From positions 1-64,000 of the forward strand of contig JANQOR010000011.1 in NCBI GenBank assembly GCA_028285685.1: a DNA stretch of 64,000 nt. The letters run 5' to 3'. Numbering within the stretch: position 1 is the stretch's first letter; each line of letters starts with the position of its first letter. The DNA is from Cyclobacteriaceae bacterium. GTDB lineage: Bacteria > Bacteroidota > Bacteroidia > Cytophagales > Cyclobacteriaceae. The notes beneath the pieces are model-generated. The model was not told the DNA's origin. It worked only from the letters and a program-made list of their open reading frames with translations, and made no database searches. This document shows, one piece after another, positions 1-8,101 of this stretch. Both the position numbers and the translations under genes were made by a program.

Positions 1-1086
1 GGGGGGGGAGGAACTTGTGCCATGTGCAAGTGCAAAGTACTCGATGGAGGCGGAGAAGTCCTTCCTACTGAGGTTGGACACCTGAGCCGAACAGAACAAA
101 AAAATCACGTTCGACTAGCATGTCAGGTCAAGGTTAGAAATGACATGGACATAGAGATCCCTGAGGAGATCTTTGGCATCAAAAAATGGGAAGCCACTGT
201 AGTTAGAAACTACAATGTTGCCTCTTTCATCAAAGAATTTGTTGTTGAAATTCCTGAAGAGATGGATTACCAGGCAGGTGGATACATTCAAATAGAGGTA
301 CCGAAATGTGAGGTGGATTTCAAAGATATTGACATAACAGCTCATCCGGAAGAACATGACGATCCGAATAAATTTCAAATGGAGTGGGACAAGTTCCAGC
401 TCTGGGATTTGAAGATGAAGAATGATGAAACGATTGAGCGTGCTTATTCTATGGCTTCCTATCCGGCAGAAGGTCGTGAGATCATGCTTAATGTTAGGGT
501 TGCTACTCCACCTTGGGACAGGGCCAAGAACGGGTGGATGGATGTTAATCCCGGAATTGCCTCATCCTACATATTCAATCTAAAACCTGGTGATAAGGTT
601 ACCATATCGGGACCTTATGGTGAGTTCTTTATCAATCCTTCGGATGCCGAGATGTTGTACGTTGGAGGTGGTGCTGGAATGGCCCCCATGCGATCACATC
701 TGTATCACTTATTTAAAACTTTAAAGACGGGAAGAAAAGTCACCTACTGGTATGGAGGCAGGTCCAAGAGAGAGCTCTTTTATCTTGAGCATTTTTACGA
801 GTTGGAAAAACACTTTCCAAACTTCAAGTTTTACATTGTCCTCTCAGAACCACTTGAAGAAGACAAGTGGATTGCTAAGACAAGCCTTGACGATCCTAAA
901 GGTGATGGCTTTCTCGGCTTTGTGCACCAAGCTGTGATTGACAATTACCTAAGCAAGCATGACTCTCCCGAGGACATTGAGTTGTATTTCTGTGGTCCAC
1001 CGCTGATGAATCAAGCAGTACAAAAAATGGGCGAAGATTATGGTATTCCGGACGAAAATATCCGATTCGACGATTTCGGAGGATAA
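1..1086 (+). CDS. nqrF: Na+-translocating NADH:quinone reductase subunit F, 5' end cut by the window
   Basis: NADH-oxidising subunit of the Na+-NQR complex: it passes electrons from NADH via FAD and a 2Fe-2S cluster into the sodium pump. The reading frame is open from base 1, so the gene starts outside the window; 361 residues are visible against about 400-410 in the family. The visible part opens with the Gly-rich ferredoxin loop and cluster cysteines (codons at 16, 25 and 121), preceded presumably by one more cysteine upstream. It continues with RAYSMASYP (flavin binding), [11 protein letters not shown] and CGPPLMN (NADH binding), and ends in the family-typical DDFGG. The membrane anchor expected at the N-terminus is missing because of the cut. 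As nqrF is usually last in nqrA-F, the rest of the operon should lie to the left. Its stop is 7 bases from the convergent hydrolase stop. Confidence 0.97.
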   Translation, partial: GGGGTCAMCKCKVLDGGGEVLPTEVGHLSRTEQKNHVRLACQVKVRNDMDIEIPEEIFGIKKWEATVVRNYNVASFIKEFVVEIPEEMDYQAGGYIQIEVPKCEVDFKDIDITAHPEEHDDPNKFQMEWDKFQLWDLKMKNDETIERAYSMASYPAEGREIMLNVRVATPPWDRAKNGWMDVNPGIASSYIFNLKPGDKVTISGPYGEFFINPSDAEMLYVGGGAGMAPMRSHLYHLFKTLKTGRKVTYWYGGRSKRELFYLEHFYELEKHFPNFKFYIVLSEPLEEDKWIAKTSLDDPKGDGFLGFVHQAVIDNYLSKHDSPEDIELYFCGPPLMNQAVQKMGEDYGIPDENIRFDDFGG

Positions 1087-1093
1087 TTGGACC

Positions 1094-1939
1094 TCAAGCC
1101 GAGATCTCATCAAGCAACTCTCCCCAGAGTGTTGACTTCCATCTTCTTGATAAAAATCCAGTGTGACCAATTTTAAGTTGCCGGTATTCTCTCGGATCCA
1201 CTTTGACAAGTTTGGTATCCGCATTGCTATAGAAGTCAAGTAATTTTTTTACAGTGGTATCATTCGCGATTGGGTCGTCTGTAAAGCAATAGGAAACAAT
1301 TCGATTTTTATACTTATCGAAATGTCGATTGCCTTTCGTCAAGTCGACTCCAAGATATTCAGGATTCATACACCATTTTCTCCATTGCAATGAAGCTCCC
1401 TTGGGGTAGTTCTCTCCCAGTCCAAAAAATCGTGCATTGGTATATCCCCAGATGGCTAATGAAAGAGTCATGATTGAAGAGAGCAGAAAGTAGCTTTTCC
1501 ACTTGGCTGTGAATGGCAAGTCCCTCCAGAAACCTGTCGATGATGCAAGAAAAATCACCTTATTCACCAGTACATTGTTCTCTGCGAAACCAAGAAGTTG
1601 ACTGGAGATGCTATGACCCACATAAATAAGATTTGAACTTTCTTTCTCGATCTTCAAGTGTTCAATGCAGTACTTTATATCATCCGACCAGTCGAATAGG
1701 TCAATTTGAGAATACTTTAGGTTTTTCGGACTAGAAAGTCCTGTTCCACGAAAGTCGAAGGTTAGTACATTGTATCCATTTTCAGAAAAGAATTTGGCAA
1801 TATTTCTATAGTACTTCTGTGTTATTCCCATTGCACATCCCATGAGAATAGATCCTCGAAGATCTTCATTCGAATTCTCGAAGTAACAGCCTACTAGATC
1901 TACCTTCTCAAAACTTTTTATAGTAATTCGCTTGCCCAT
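1094..1939 (-). CDS. alpha/beta hydrolase, COG4757-like
   Basis: A 281-residue alpha/beta-hydrolase-fold protein without a signal peptide, so probably cytoplasmic. Seen: the oxyanion-side motif DFRGTGLSS near residue 62, a nucleophile elbow GHSISSQ near residue 108 (Gly-His-Ser-Ile-Ser, where the usual last Gly is Ser), and a C-terminal GHTGF that would supply the catalytic histidine. The overall pattern resembles the predicted hydrolases of COG4757, whose substrates are unknown. ATG start at 1937-1939. It stands alone, convergent with nqrF and divergent from the arginase-like gene. The specific reaction cannot be read from the sequence. Confidence 0.8.
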   Translation of the reverse strand: MGKRITIKSFEKVDLVGCYFENSNEDLRGSILMGCAMGITQKYYRNIAKFFSENGYNVLTFDFRGTGLSSPKNLKYSQIDLFDWSDDIKYCIEHLKIEKESSNLIYVGHSISSQLLGFAENNVLVNKVIFLASSTGFWRDLPFTAKWKSYFLLSSIMTLSLAIWGYTNARFFGLGENYPKGASLQWRKWCMNPEYLGVDLTKGNRHFDKYKNRIVSYCFTDDPIANDTTVKKLLDFYSNADTKLVKVDPREYRQLKIGHTGFLSRRWKSTLWGELLDEISA

Positions 1940-2055
1940 CTTTTTTAACGATTTGAATTAATTTTCTAGGAATTGTCAAGACACAAAAACCTGGATGATC
2001 ATTCATTTTAACAATGTCGATAAGTAGAGTGGAGTGGGTCTCAAGCGTGGTTTCG

Positions 2056-2085
2056 AGAGTGAAATATAGACATTGATTTCACTCT
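2056..2085. promoter_or_regulatory. 10-bp perfect inverted repeat between divergent genes
   Basis: AGAGTGAAAT at 2056-2065 and its exact reverse complement ATTTCACTCT at 2076-2085 with a 10-base spacer. It sits in the 213-base gap between two divergently transcribed genes and has no T-tract on either side, so an operator or RNA hairpin in a leader is more likely than a terminator. The binding factor is unknown. Confidence 0.4.
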
Positions 2086-2152
2086 TACAAAAACAAAATT
2101 CCGACTTACAGATTTCTGTCCACCATAGCGAATTCTCGATTAATTTAGAGGT

Positions 2153-3295
2153 ATGGACCTAAAGATGTTCTTCGATCCAACACCAGTAGATGTTGATACC
2201 TCAGCATCCTCGTTTCAGTCTTCTATTTATGTCAACAATGAAAAAATGCCTGATCATGAGGGCATGGACATAGCCCTGATTGGCTTGTCGGAGTATCGAG
2301 GAAGCGAAAATGGCGAGCCAGACCAAAGGTCAGCGGATGTGGTAAGGAGTCAACTTTACGCTTTAAAAAAGGGCTATGGAGATTATGGTATTGTTGATCT
2401 GGGAAACTTTAGGAATGGTCCTCAACTGGAAGATACTTATTTACGATTGAAGGAGGTCTGTGCCTATTTAATGGACAAAGGAATGATCCCGATCCTTTTT
2501 GGGGGAGGAAATGATCTTGTCCTGGGTCAATACTACTCATATGAGAGCGCTTCGAAGTTGATTTCCATGTTGAATGTAGATCAAAACATTGATCTCCAGG
2601 ACGACGAAATACCATCAAAGTCTTACTTGAATAAGATTTTCAGCCACGAACCGAACTATTTGTTCAACTACTCACATCTTGCCCATCAGAGCTACCTCAC
2701 AAACCAAAAGGACCTGGAATTGATTGATCGTCTTTCTTTTGAAGCTACCCGACTTGGGACTTTAAAAGAGAATATTCGAGAAATGGAGCCTTTGGTTAGA
2801 GATGCTGATATGCTGTCATTTGACCTTGCAGCTTTGCAATCTTCTTATGCACCGGCTGCTTTTGATTCAAAACCCTACGGATTAACAGGTGAGGAGGCTT
2901 GTCAGCTTTGCTGGTATGCAGGTCAAAACGAGAAATTGAGCTCAATTGGGTTGTACAATTATGACGCTTCTCTTGACTCGAAGAACGTAAAGAACGCTTT
3001 TGTGTTATCTACGATGATATGGTACTTCGTGGAAGGTTTTTACAATCGAAAAGGAGATAAAAATTTCCTTTCCAACGATTACATGATGTATGAAGTGCAT
3101 CTGGGGGGAGATCCGGAATCAATTAAGTTTTATAAAAGTAAAAAATCAGAAAAGTGGTGGATGGAAGTGCCCAGCCTGGAAAATCAAGGGATCTTTAATC
3201 GAAGTAGGATGATTGCTTGCAGTTATGGGGATTATGAAGACGCTCAGGGAGGCAATATCCCGGATCGCTGGCTGAACTTCTTTAATAAGTCGTGA
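2153..3295 (+). CDS. arginase-fold protein (annotated formimidoylglutamase family), probable non-canonical metal site
   Basis: A 380-residue protein of the ureohydrolase (arginase/agmatinase/formimidoylglutamase) superfamily. The three metal-ligand blocks can be located but are altered. FGGGND at 116-121 has Asn where the first ligand His should be. NVDQNID at 141-147 keeps both Asp but has Asn instead of the central His of DAHxD. SFDLAAL at 222-228 keeps the first Asp and has Ala for the second. So three of six Mn ligands are changed. Bacteroidota carry a family of such proteins commonly labelled formimidoylglutamase; no hut genes are nearby, so histidine degradation is not supported by context. 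A scaffold or regulatory role, or a different active site, is an inference. ATG start. Confidence 0.75.
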   Translation: MDLKMFFDPTPVDVDTSASSFQSSIYVNNEKMPDHEGMDIALIGLSEYRGSENGEPDQRSADVVRSQLYALKKGYGDYGIVDLGNFRNGPQLEDTYLRLKEVCAYLMDKGMIPILFGGGNDLVLGQYYSYESASKLISMLNVDQNIDLQDDEIPSKSYLNKIFSHEPNYLFNYSHLAHQSYLTNQKDLELIDRLSFEATRLGTLKENIREMEPLVRDADMLSFDLAALQSSYAPAAFDSKPYGLTGEEACQLCWYAGQNEKLSSIGLYNYDASLDSKNVKNAFVLSTMIWYFVEGFYNRKGDKNFLSNDYMMYEVHLGGDPESIKFYKSKKSEKWWMEVPSLENQGIFNRSRMIACSYGDYEDAQGGNIPDRWLNFFNKS

Positions 3296-3487
3296 TTATC
3301 CTTCTGGCATAATGATCCAGAGGATCAAGTAAACGAGAACACCGGGAAAAGCGGCGCTTAATATGGAAACAACAAGGTATCCGGCTCTAACCAGAGTTGT
3401 GTCCAACCCCAGGTATTCAGCCAAACCTGCACAAACACCACCTAAAACTTTGTCTTGGGATCTAACCAGTCTTTTTGCCATTGCCAT
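3296..3487 (-). CDS. PspC domain membrane protein
   Basis: A 63-residue PspC-family protein: a basic N-terminus (KRLVRSQD), the signature GGVCAGLAEYLGLD, then a hydrophobic segment of about 25 residues ending in LWIIMPEG. PspC domains act in envelope-stress signalling in enterobacteria; stand-alone small versions in Bacteroidota have no assigned job. ATG at 3485-3487 (a second Met two codons later is equally possible). It follows the small membrane ORF on the same strand by 6 bases and abuts the convergent arginase-like gene with no gap, so the two small genes probably form one transcript. Confidence 0.9.
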   Translation of the reverse strand: MAMAKRLVRSQDKVLGGVCAGLAEYLGLDTTLVRAGYLVVSILSAAFPGVLVYLILWIIMPEG

Positions 3488-3493
3488 ATTTCT

Positions 3494-3739
3494 TTACTTT
3501 AAAGTTGTGAATTTTTCCATTAAAATGTGAACAAAGCTCAATCCAGCACTTTCAATTTTGCCATTCATGCCGCTTGGCTTAGTAGGGCTATTCAGTTTTT
3601 CCTTCCTGTCCTTCATCTTTAACGAGTTCTCTGCAGAGAATAGTGAACTGGCATTCCATGTGAGAATGAATGCTAGCACAATACCCAATATGATGAGAAG
3701 CGTTCGCGTTCGTGATATAGGCGTTCGGTTAACTGACAC
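3494..3739 (-). CDS. small single-pass membrane protein, unknown
   Basis: An 81-residue ORF with a GTG start, a basic N-terminus and one transmembrane stretch (LLIILGIVLAFILTW), then a Lys/Ser-rich polar tail. I do not recognise a family. It lies 6 bases upstream of the pspC-like gene in the same direction, which suggests co-expression as an envelope-associated pair. A 70-codon ORF on the other strand overlaps it, but this frame is favoured by its membrane segment and operon-like position. The start could be further downstream if GTG is not used. Confidence 0.55.
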   Translation of the reverse strand: MSVNRTPISRTRTLLIILGIVLAFILTWNASSLFSAENSLKMKDRKEKLNSPTKPSGMNGKIESAGLSFVHILMEKFTTLK

Positions 3740-3859
3740 ATCGATCTTGAAAACAAACTCTGTGCCATAACTAATTATTTAACTGATTATTAAATAGTTA
3801 ACAGTAGTATGCAATCAGGTACTGTTCAGATATGAACAATGTGATATCTGGATTGGACA

Positions 3860-4861
3860 CTATTCAAAAACAAGAATCTTATCCTTTGGAACTTTTAAAA
3901 ATATTGGATCACCAATTTTATGCGAGCATCTCTCTGTCTCAAAGCTAAATTCCTCGTCCTTCATCGAGGATCTCACGGTGAGTACATCGTGTGGCCCTTT
4001 GAAAAGCTTTTCCTTGACAATACCTGTGATATCATAATCATCCGCAGTGTTTATGGATATATTCTCCGGACGGATGCAAAGACTGAACTGGTCCGGGAGA
4101 TTAGGTAGTGCAATGTCGCCAAATGGAGTATGTGCGACTTGTTGGTTATTCGTCCCTTTTATTATTACGCTAGCACCGAAAAAATTTGAGACATATTCAG
4201 AAGTCGGATTTTGATAGATGCCAATGGGGTTTCCATCCTGTAAAATGCTACCATTTTTTAGTATCACTAACTTATCGGCAATCAAGAACGAATCATACAC
4301 CTGGTGACTAACCATGATGGTTGTTATCTTCAGTTCTTTTAGGAGATCGAATACTTCTTTTCTAATTTTTTCTTTGACCAATTCATCCAGGCTACTGAAC
4401 GGTTCATCTAGGAGGAGAAGTCTGGGACTGATTGCCAATGCTCTTGCCAAAGCAATTCGCTGTTGCTGTCCCCCGGAGAGCTCATGTGGATATCTTTTTT
4501 CTAATCCTTGCATTCCTGTCATTCCGAGGAGCTCGCTTAGCCTTTTATTCGTTCGATCTTTTTTAGAGATGGCAAAAAAGACATTATCCCTAACAGATAA
4601 ATGAGGAAAGAGTGACAAATTTTGAAAGACAAATCCAAACTTTCTCTTTTCCGGCTTCCACGAAGAAATGTCCTGTTCATTCAAAAAAATTGAGCCCTTA
4701 TCTAATTTCTCCAGTCCTGCAATGATTCTCATTATCGTGCTTTTCCCACATCCGCTTTCTCCGGTAAGCGATAATATTTCTCCCTCACTAATCTCAAATG
4801 AGACATCGTCAACCGCTTTTACCTCCCCATACGATTTGCTGACGTTCTTAACTTTTAGCAC
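3860..4861 (-). CDS. fbpC: iron(III) ABC transporter ATP-binding protein
   Basis: ATPase of the FbpABC/FutABC class of ferric iron importers, 333 residues. Motifs in order: Walker A GESGCGKST, Q-loop FVFQNLSLFPHLSV, signature LSGGQQQRIALARALA, Walker B LLLLDEPFSSLD, H-loop SHQ, then a C-terminal TOBE-like regulatory segment containing LCIRPENISI. The apparent start is GTG, 3 bases after the permease stop, which fits translation from the polycistronic message. It is last in the fbpA-fbpB-fbpC order. The substrate assignment depends on the partner binding protein; the ATPase alone would only say CUT1/FbpC-like importer. Confidence 0.93.
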   Translation of the reverse strand: MLKVKNVSKSYGEVKAVDDVSFEISEGEILSLTGESGCGKSTIMRIIAGLEKLDKGSIFLNEQDISSWKPEKRKFGFVFQNLSLFPHLSVRDNVFFAISKKDRTNKRLSELLGMTGMQGLEKRYPHELSGGQQQRIALARALAISPRLLLLDEPFSSLDELVKEKIRKEVFDLLKELKITTIMVSHQVYDSFLIADKLVILKNGSILQDGNPIGIYQNPTSEYVSNFFGASVIIKGTNNQQVAHTPFGDIALPNLPDQFSLCIRPENISINTADDYDITGIVKEKLFKGPHDVLTVRSSMKDEEFSFETERCSHKIGDPIFLKVPKDKILVFE

Positions 4862-4864
4862 CGA

Positions 4865-6436
4865 TTATTTTATTATTCTATTTAGGAAATAAACTGGAAT
4901 CGAACTGACAAAAATAATAAGCAGACTTGATGAGGCAGCTCTTGGAGCCATTTCGTCTTTGGCGTATTGAAATGCATTAGTCGCAAGGGTCTCGAAATTA
5001 AAAGGGCGTAAAATCAAGGTTAATGGAAGTTCCTTGGCAATGTCGACAAATACCAGGATGAATGCTCCCATTAGGACCGGTTTGAGAATTGGGAGATGAA
5101 TCTTTATCAAGCTGGTAAAGGAATTCTTACCTAATGAACTTGCGGCATCATCAAATTGACTTGGGATTTTCTCAAATCCGGAATCTGTTTGGCCATACCC
5201 TACAGCAAAGAACCTTGCGGAGTAGCCGAAAACAAGAGCAATGATTCCCGAGTAGATCCAATCGGGATTTAGCCAAACAATGCATGTAACTATTCCGATA
5301 CCTACGACTGCGCCAGGCATTGCATATCCCATCATCGATAATTTTGGAAACGACTTGGAGTACCAGCGCTTACTTGATAGCCTATTGGAATAAGAAAGAA
5401 CAATGGCGAGTAATACGACTGTTGTTCCCGATAGCAATCCCAAAATGGATGTATTGCCCATAAATCGAATAGATTGCAGCCAGATCTCTATCGTACTTGC
5501 AAGGATGGACCACCAGATCATTTGACCTACTGGTACAATGAAGCCGAAAAATACAGGCAGGAGACAAATAAAAAAAGGTATCCATTTTAGTTTGAATGGA
5601 ACTCTTGACAAAATACGATCTTCGTTCTCATTGCTTATTTTTTTATTTCGCTGGATTATGCTATCAAGGAAAACCAGGAAAAGTACGAACAAAAGAACCA
5701 CCAATGAGAGCATTATAGCAGTCTGAAGATCTCCAAGTGCTAGCCAGGCTCTGAATATCCCTGTAGTAAAGGTTGGAATTCCAAAATAATGTACTACACC
5801 ATAATCATTCAAGACTTCCATGACAACCAGAATCAATCCGGAGAAAATAATTGGCCATGAAAGTGGCATGCATATCCTAACGAAAGTCTTTGACATGGAC
5901 TGCCCCAACGATCTTGATACTTCAATCAAAGAAGCCGACTGCAAGATGAAGGCAGACCGTGCGGCGACATAAACGTATGGATATAGGACTAGGGCCATTA
6001 CAAAAACAGCTCCTGAGTGGTCCATTATGTCTATGTACAGGTCAGTGCCTAGCCACCTTAGGATAATTCTGATTGGACCTGCATAGTCTGTAAGTCCTAC
6101 ATATGCTATCGCATTGATAAAAGTAGGAATCGAGAGAGGGAGGATAAGGATCCATTCAAACTGATTTCTAAAGGGGAAGTCGTAAATGGTGACCAGCCAT
6201 GCTGTACCAACACCAATCGTGAGTGAAACCACACACACACCGATGAGTAGTAGAGAAGTGTTTTTTACATAAAGCGGCAGTAGCCTGGGAAAAGACTCTT
6301 GCAAGCTTTCGATGTCTATGGACAAAGAATTACTTACAACAAACACTATTGGAATAAGAATTAATCCAATAGTTGCTATGCCAAGTAATCTCGATCCCAA
6401 ATGAGATGGAAGACTAATTCCAACCAACCTCTTCAA
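4865..6436 (-). CDS. fbpB: iron(III) ABC transporter permease, fused double-domain
   Basis: A 523-residue inner-membrane permease with about a dozen hydrophobic segments: two six-helix modules fused in one chain, as in FbpB and ThiP-like permeases. Two EAA-type ATPase-contact loops are visible: one around EVSRSLGQSMSKTFVR in the first half and one around DDAASSLGKNSFTSLI in the second. The start appears to be TTG at 6434-6436 inside the end of fbpA (23-base overlap), pointing to translational coupling. No ATG lies near the expected N-terminus. Confidence 0.92.
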   Translation of the reverse strand: MKRLVGISLPSHLGSRLLGIATIGLILIPIVFVVSNSLSIDIESLQESFPRLLPLYVKNTSLLLIGVCVVSLTIGVGTAWLVTIYDFPFRNQFEWILILPLSIPTFINAIAYVGLTDYAGPIRIILRWLGTDLYIDIMDHSGAVFVMALVLYPYVYVAARSAFILQSASLIEVSRSLGQSMSKTFVRICMPLSWPIIFSGLILVVMEVLNDYGVVHYFGIPTFTTGIFRAWLALGDLQTAIMLSLVVLLFVLFLVFLDSIIQRNKKISNENEDRILSRVPFKLKWIPFFICLLPVFFGFIVPVGQMIWWSILASTIEIWLQSIRFMGNTSILGLLSGTTVVLLAIVLSYSNRLSSKRWYSKSFPKLSMMGYAMPGAVVGIGIVTCIVWLNPDWIYSGIIALVFGYSARFFAVGYGQTDSGFEKIPSQFDDAASSLGKNSFTSLIKIHLPILKPVLMGAFILVFVDIAKELPLTLILRPFNFETLATNAFQYAKDEMAPRAASSSLLIIFVSSIPVYFLNRIIK

Positions 6437-7436
6437 ATATCTTGACCGCTTCTTGGTTTAGATCAGTTTGCTTCGCGTAGTCGAGGTTATCGATCTTGAA
6501 TTCGCCCCACTCCGCAATGGTCGGGTCAGGAGCAACGTTGCTGTTTACAGGATACTCGTAAGAATTGGAGGCATAGAATTTTTGACTTTCGTCACTTGTC
6601 ATAAACTCAATGAACTTGATCGCATTTTCCTTATTGGGGGCATACTTTGTCACTCCAGCACCACTGATGTTAATATGTCCTCCGCGCCCTGCCTGGTTCG
6701 GAAAGTATATGCCAACCTTCTTACCCGCTTGTACTTCTTCCTCATTTTCCGAGTTGAGCAAAAGGCCAACGTAGTACGTATTGACTATAGCTACTTCTCC
6801 AACATCAGAAGCAATTGCTTTTATTTGATCACGATCACCACCTTTAGGTTCCCTTGCCATATTTCTGACTATACCTTCAGCCCATGATTTAGCTTTTTCT
6901 CGATCATTCGAGTGTATAATTGAAGATAAAAGAGATTGATTGTAAGAACTGCCGGATGACCTAATCAAGATCTTTCCTGCCCATTTTTCATCAGCCAGAT
7001 CTTCATACGTACTTAGATCCGACACATCAACATCATCCTTGTCATAAGCAATGACACGCGCGCGATAGGTAATTCCGTACCAGTATTTTTCATCTTCGAT
7101 AAATCTTGGTGAATTGCTTGTATTCGCCTCAGCAGGTTGAAGTAGGCCCTTCTCTTTGGCGCGATTTAGCTTCATGGCATCTACAGTGATTAAAAGGTCG
7201 GCAGGCGATTTTTCGCCTTCGATCTCAAGCCTGCTAATCAACTCATCAGCACCTGCTTTTACTAGGTTTACTTTGATGCCTGTTTCCTGAGTGAATTTCT
7301 CTGAAAGAATTCGGTCAGCTTCATAATGCCTTGTAGAATAAATATTCAATTCTTTCGATTCCGAGGTTTTTTCGTTGCCTGATCCAGCGCATGCCACCAG
7401 CAGTAAGGCTATTAGTAGGTTTGATAATACTTTCAT
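6414..7436 (-). CDS. fbpA: ferric iron substrate-binding lipoprotein
   Basis: Periplasmic, lipid-anchored binding protein of the FbpA/FutA/IdiA type, 340 residues. The N-terminus is a lipoprotein signal (LLIALLLVAC, Cys 16). The mature part opens with NIYSTRHYEAD, matching the YSSRHYDSD hallmark of iron-binding FutA/IdiA proteins, and carries the Tyr pair NTYYVGLL that coordinates Fe3+ in this family. It is first gene of the importer operon. ATG at 7434-7436 lies 17 bases from a perfect palindrome that sits against a TAnnTTTG promoter element, so metal-dependent repression is likely. Confidence 0.94.
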   Translation of the reverse strand: MKVLSNLLIALLLVACAGSGNEKTSESKELNIYSTRHYEADRILSEKFTQETGIKVNLVKAGADELISRLEIEGEKSPADLLITVDAMKLNRAKEKGLLQPAEANTSNSPRFIEDEKYWYGITYRARVIAYDKDDVDVSDLSTYEDLADEKWAGKILIRSSGSSYNQSLLSSIIHSNDREKAKSWAEGIVRNMAREPKGGDRDQIKAIASDVGEVAIVNTYYVGLLLNSENEEEVQAGKKVGIYFPNQAGRGGHINISGAGVTKYAPNKENAIKFIEFMTSDESQKFYASNSYEYPVNSNVAPDPTIAEWGEFKIDNLDYAKQTDLNQEAVKIFEEVGWN

Positions 7437-7443
7437 AGTAGAG

Positions 7444-7475
7444 CAAAGCTAATTATTTAGAATTAATCTAAATAA
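7444..7475 (-). promoter_or_regulatory. fbpA promoter with abutting 23-bp palindromic operator
   Basis: Read on the minus strand, TAGCTTTG (7451 to 7444) fits the Bacteroidota -7 consensus TAnnTTTG. One base upstream lies the palindrome TTATTTAGA-N5-TCTAAATAA (7453-7475), with perfect 9-base arms. It fills the spacer between -7 and -33, where a repressor would block RNA polymerase. The TTTAGA/TCTAAA arms resemble sites bound by DtxR/MntR-type metalloregulators more than the classical Fur box; that is inference. Confidence 0.6.
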
Positions 7476-7487
7476 GATTTTAGAGTC

Positions 7488-7516
7488 AAAAAAAGGTACC
7501 CCGCCACGAGGTACCT
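7488..7516 (-). terminator. Rho-independent terminator after the SiaC-like gene
   Basis: On the minus strand, AGGTACC (from 7516), a 9-base loop, GGTACCT, then seven T in a row (ending at 7488). It lies about 45 bases past the stop of the SiaC-like gene and separates it from the iron operon. Confidence 0.7.
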
Positions 7517-7559
7517 AATCACCCTAATCACACGCTGTTCTTGACAGCAGTAGATTTCT

Positions 7560-7943
7560 TTAGTTCAATTGAATATGATTGAAAGAGACACCCAATATTT
7601 GCTCGTAGTCCTGCCCAGTCTCTTTCATATCATCATCACATTCTTCGTAAAACCAATTGATAACGACATTCCCACCATCGCGTTGATAGGAAGCCAATTT
7701 CTTCAAAATGTTGAACAGACACTTCGAGCTACTGGTATTGAAATATTCGAGCGCGAAGTTTGCTGTTAAATTGTTAATGCCTTTTTTATATGCTAGATCA
7801 ATTTCTTCAAGTATCGGGTGATAAAATTTTTGTGGAGAGCTTGGCAGTGATCGTCCCTTGAATTCCATCATACCGGATTTTAAATCAAAGTGAAAAAAAG
7901 GTGTAATTGGAGTAGGTGCAATCTTAAGTTCCGTCTCTCTCAT
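7560..7943 (-). CDS. SiaC-family regulatory phosphoprotein (DUF1987)
   Basis: A 127-residue cytoplasmic protein of the SiaC/DUF1987 family. Seen: GRSLPSSPQKFYHPILEEI near the N-terminus, YFNTSSSKCL (the Thr/Ser-rich stretch corresponding to the SiaB-phosphorylated site in Pseudomonas SiaC), and VVINWFYEECDDDM. In Pseudomonas, SiaC is switched by SiaB kinase and SiaA phosphatase and activates the diguanylate cyclase SiaD. None of these partners is next to it here; it is a single gene divergent from a large PAS kinase, with its own terminator. The link with that kinase is inferred only from position. ATG at 7941-7943. Confidence 0.85.
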   Translation of the reverse strand: MRETELKIAPTPITPFFHFDLKSGMMEFKGRSLPSSPQKFYHPILEEIDLAYKKGINNLTANFALEYFNTSSSKCLFNILKKLASYQRDGGNVVINWFYEECDDDMKETGQDYEQILGVSFNHIQLN

Positions 7944-8101
7944 TTCCTAGCTGTGCTTAGTTGAATAACGTTTACAAATTGAATGAATATCCGCTACTGA
8001 AAAAGTGCGGGAATCTGTCGAAATCAATTTGAGCAAAATGCTTAGGTCATCATCTGTATTAATTCATAAAAAAGTTTTCTGGTAAAACAGAATGCAGATA
8101 A

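Noticed and set aside
1-12. Run of eight G at the window start, possible assembly artefact
   Set aside because: It encodes the Gly-rich ferredoxin loop of NqrF in the right frame directly before the cluster cysteines.
3558-3770. 70-codon ORF on the plus strand opposite the small membrane gene
   Set aside because: No operon partner, and the minus-strand frame has a clear transmembrane segment and pspC neighbour.
6468-6887. 139-codon ORF opposite fbpA
   Set aside because: Shadow of the binding-protein gene; no family features.
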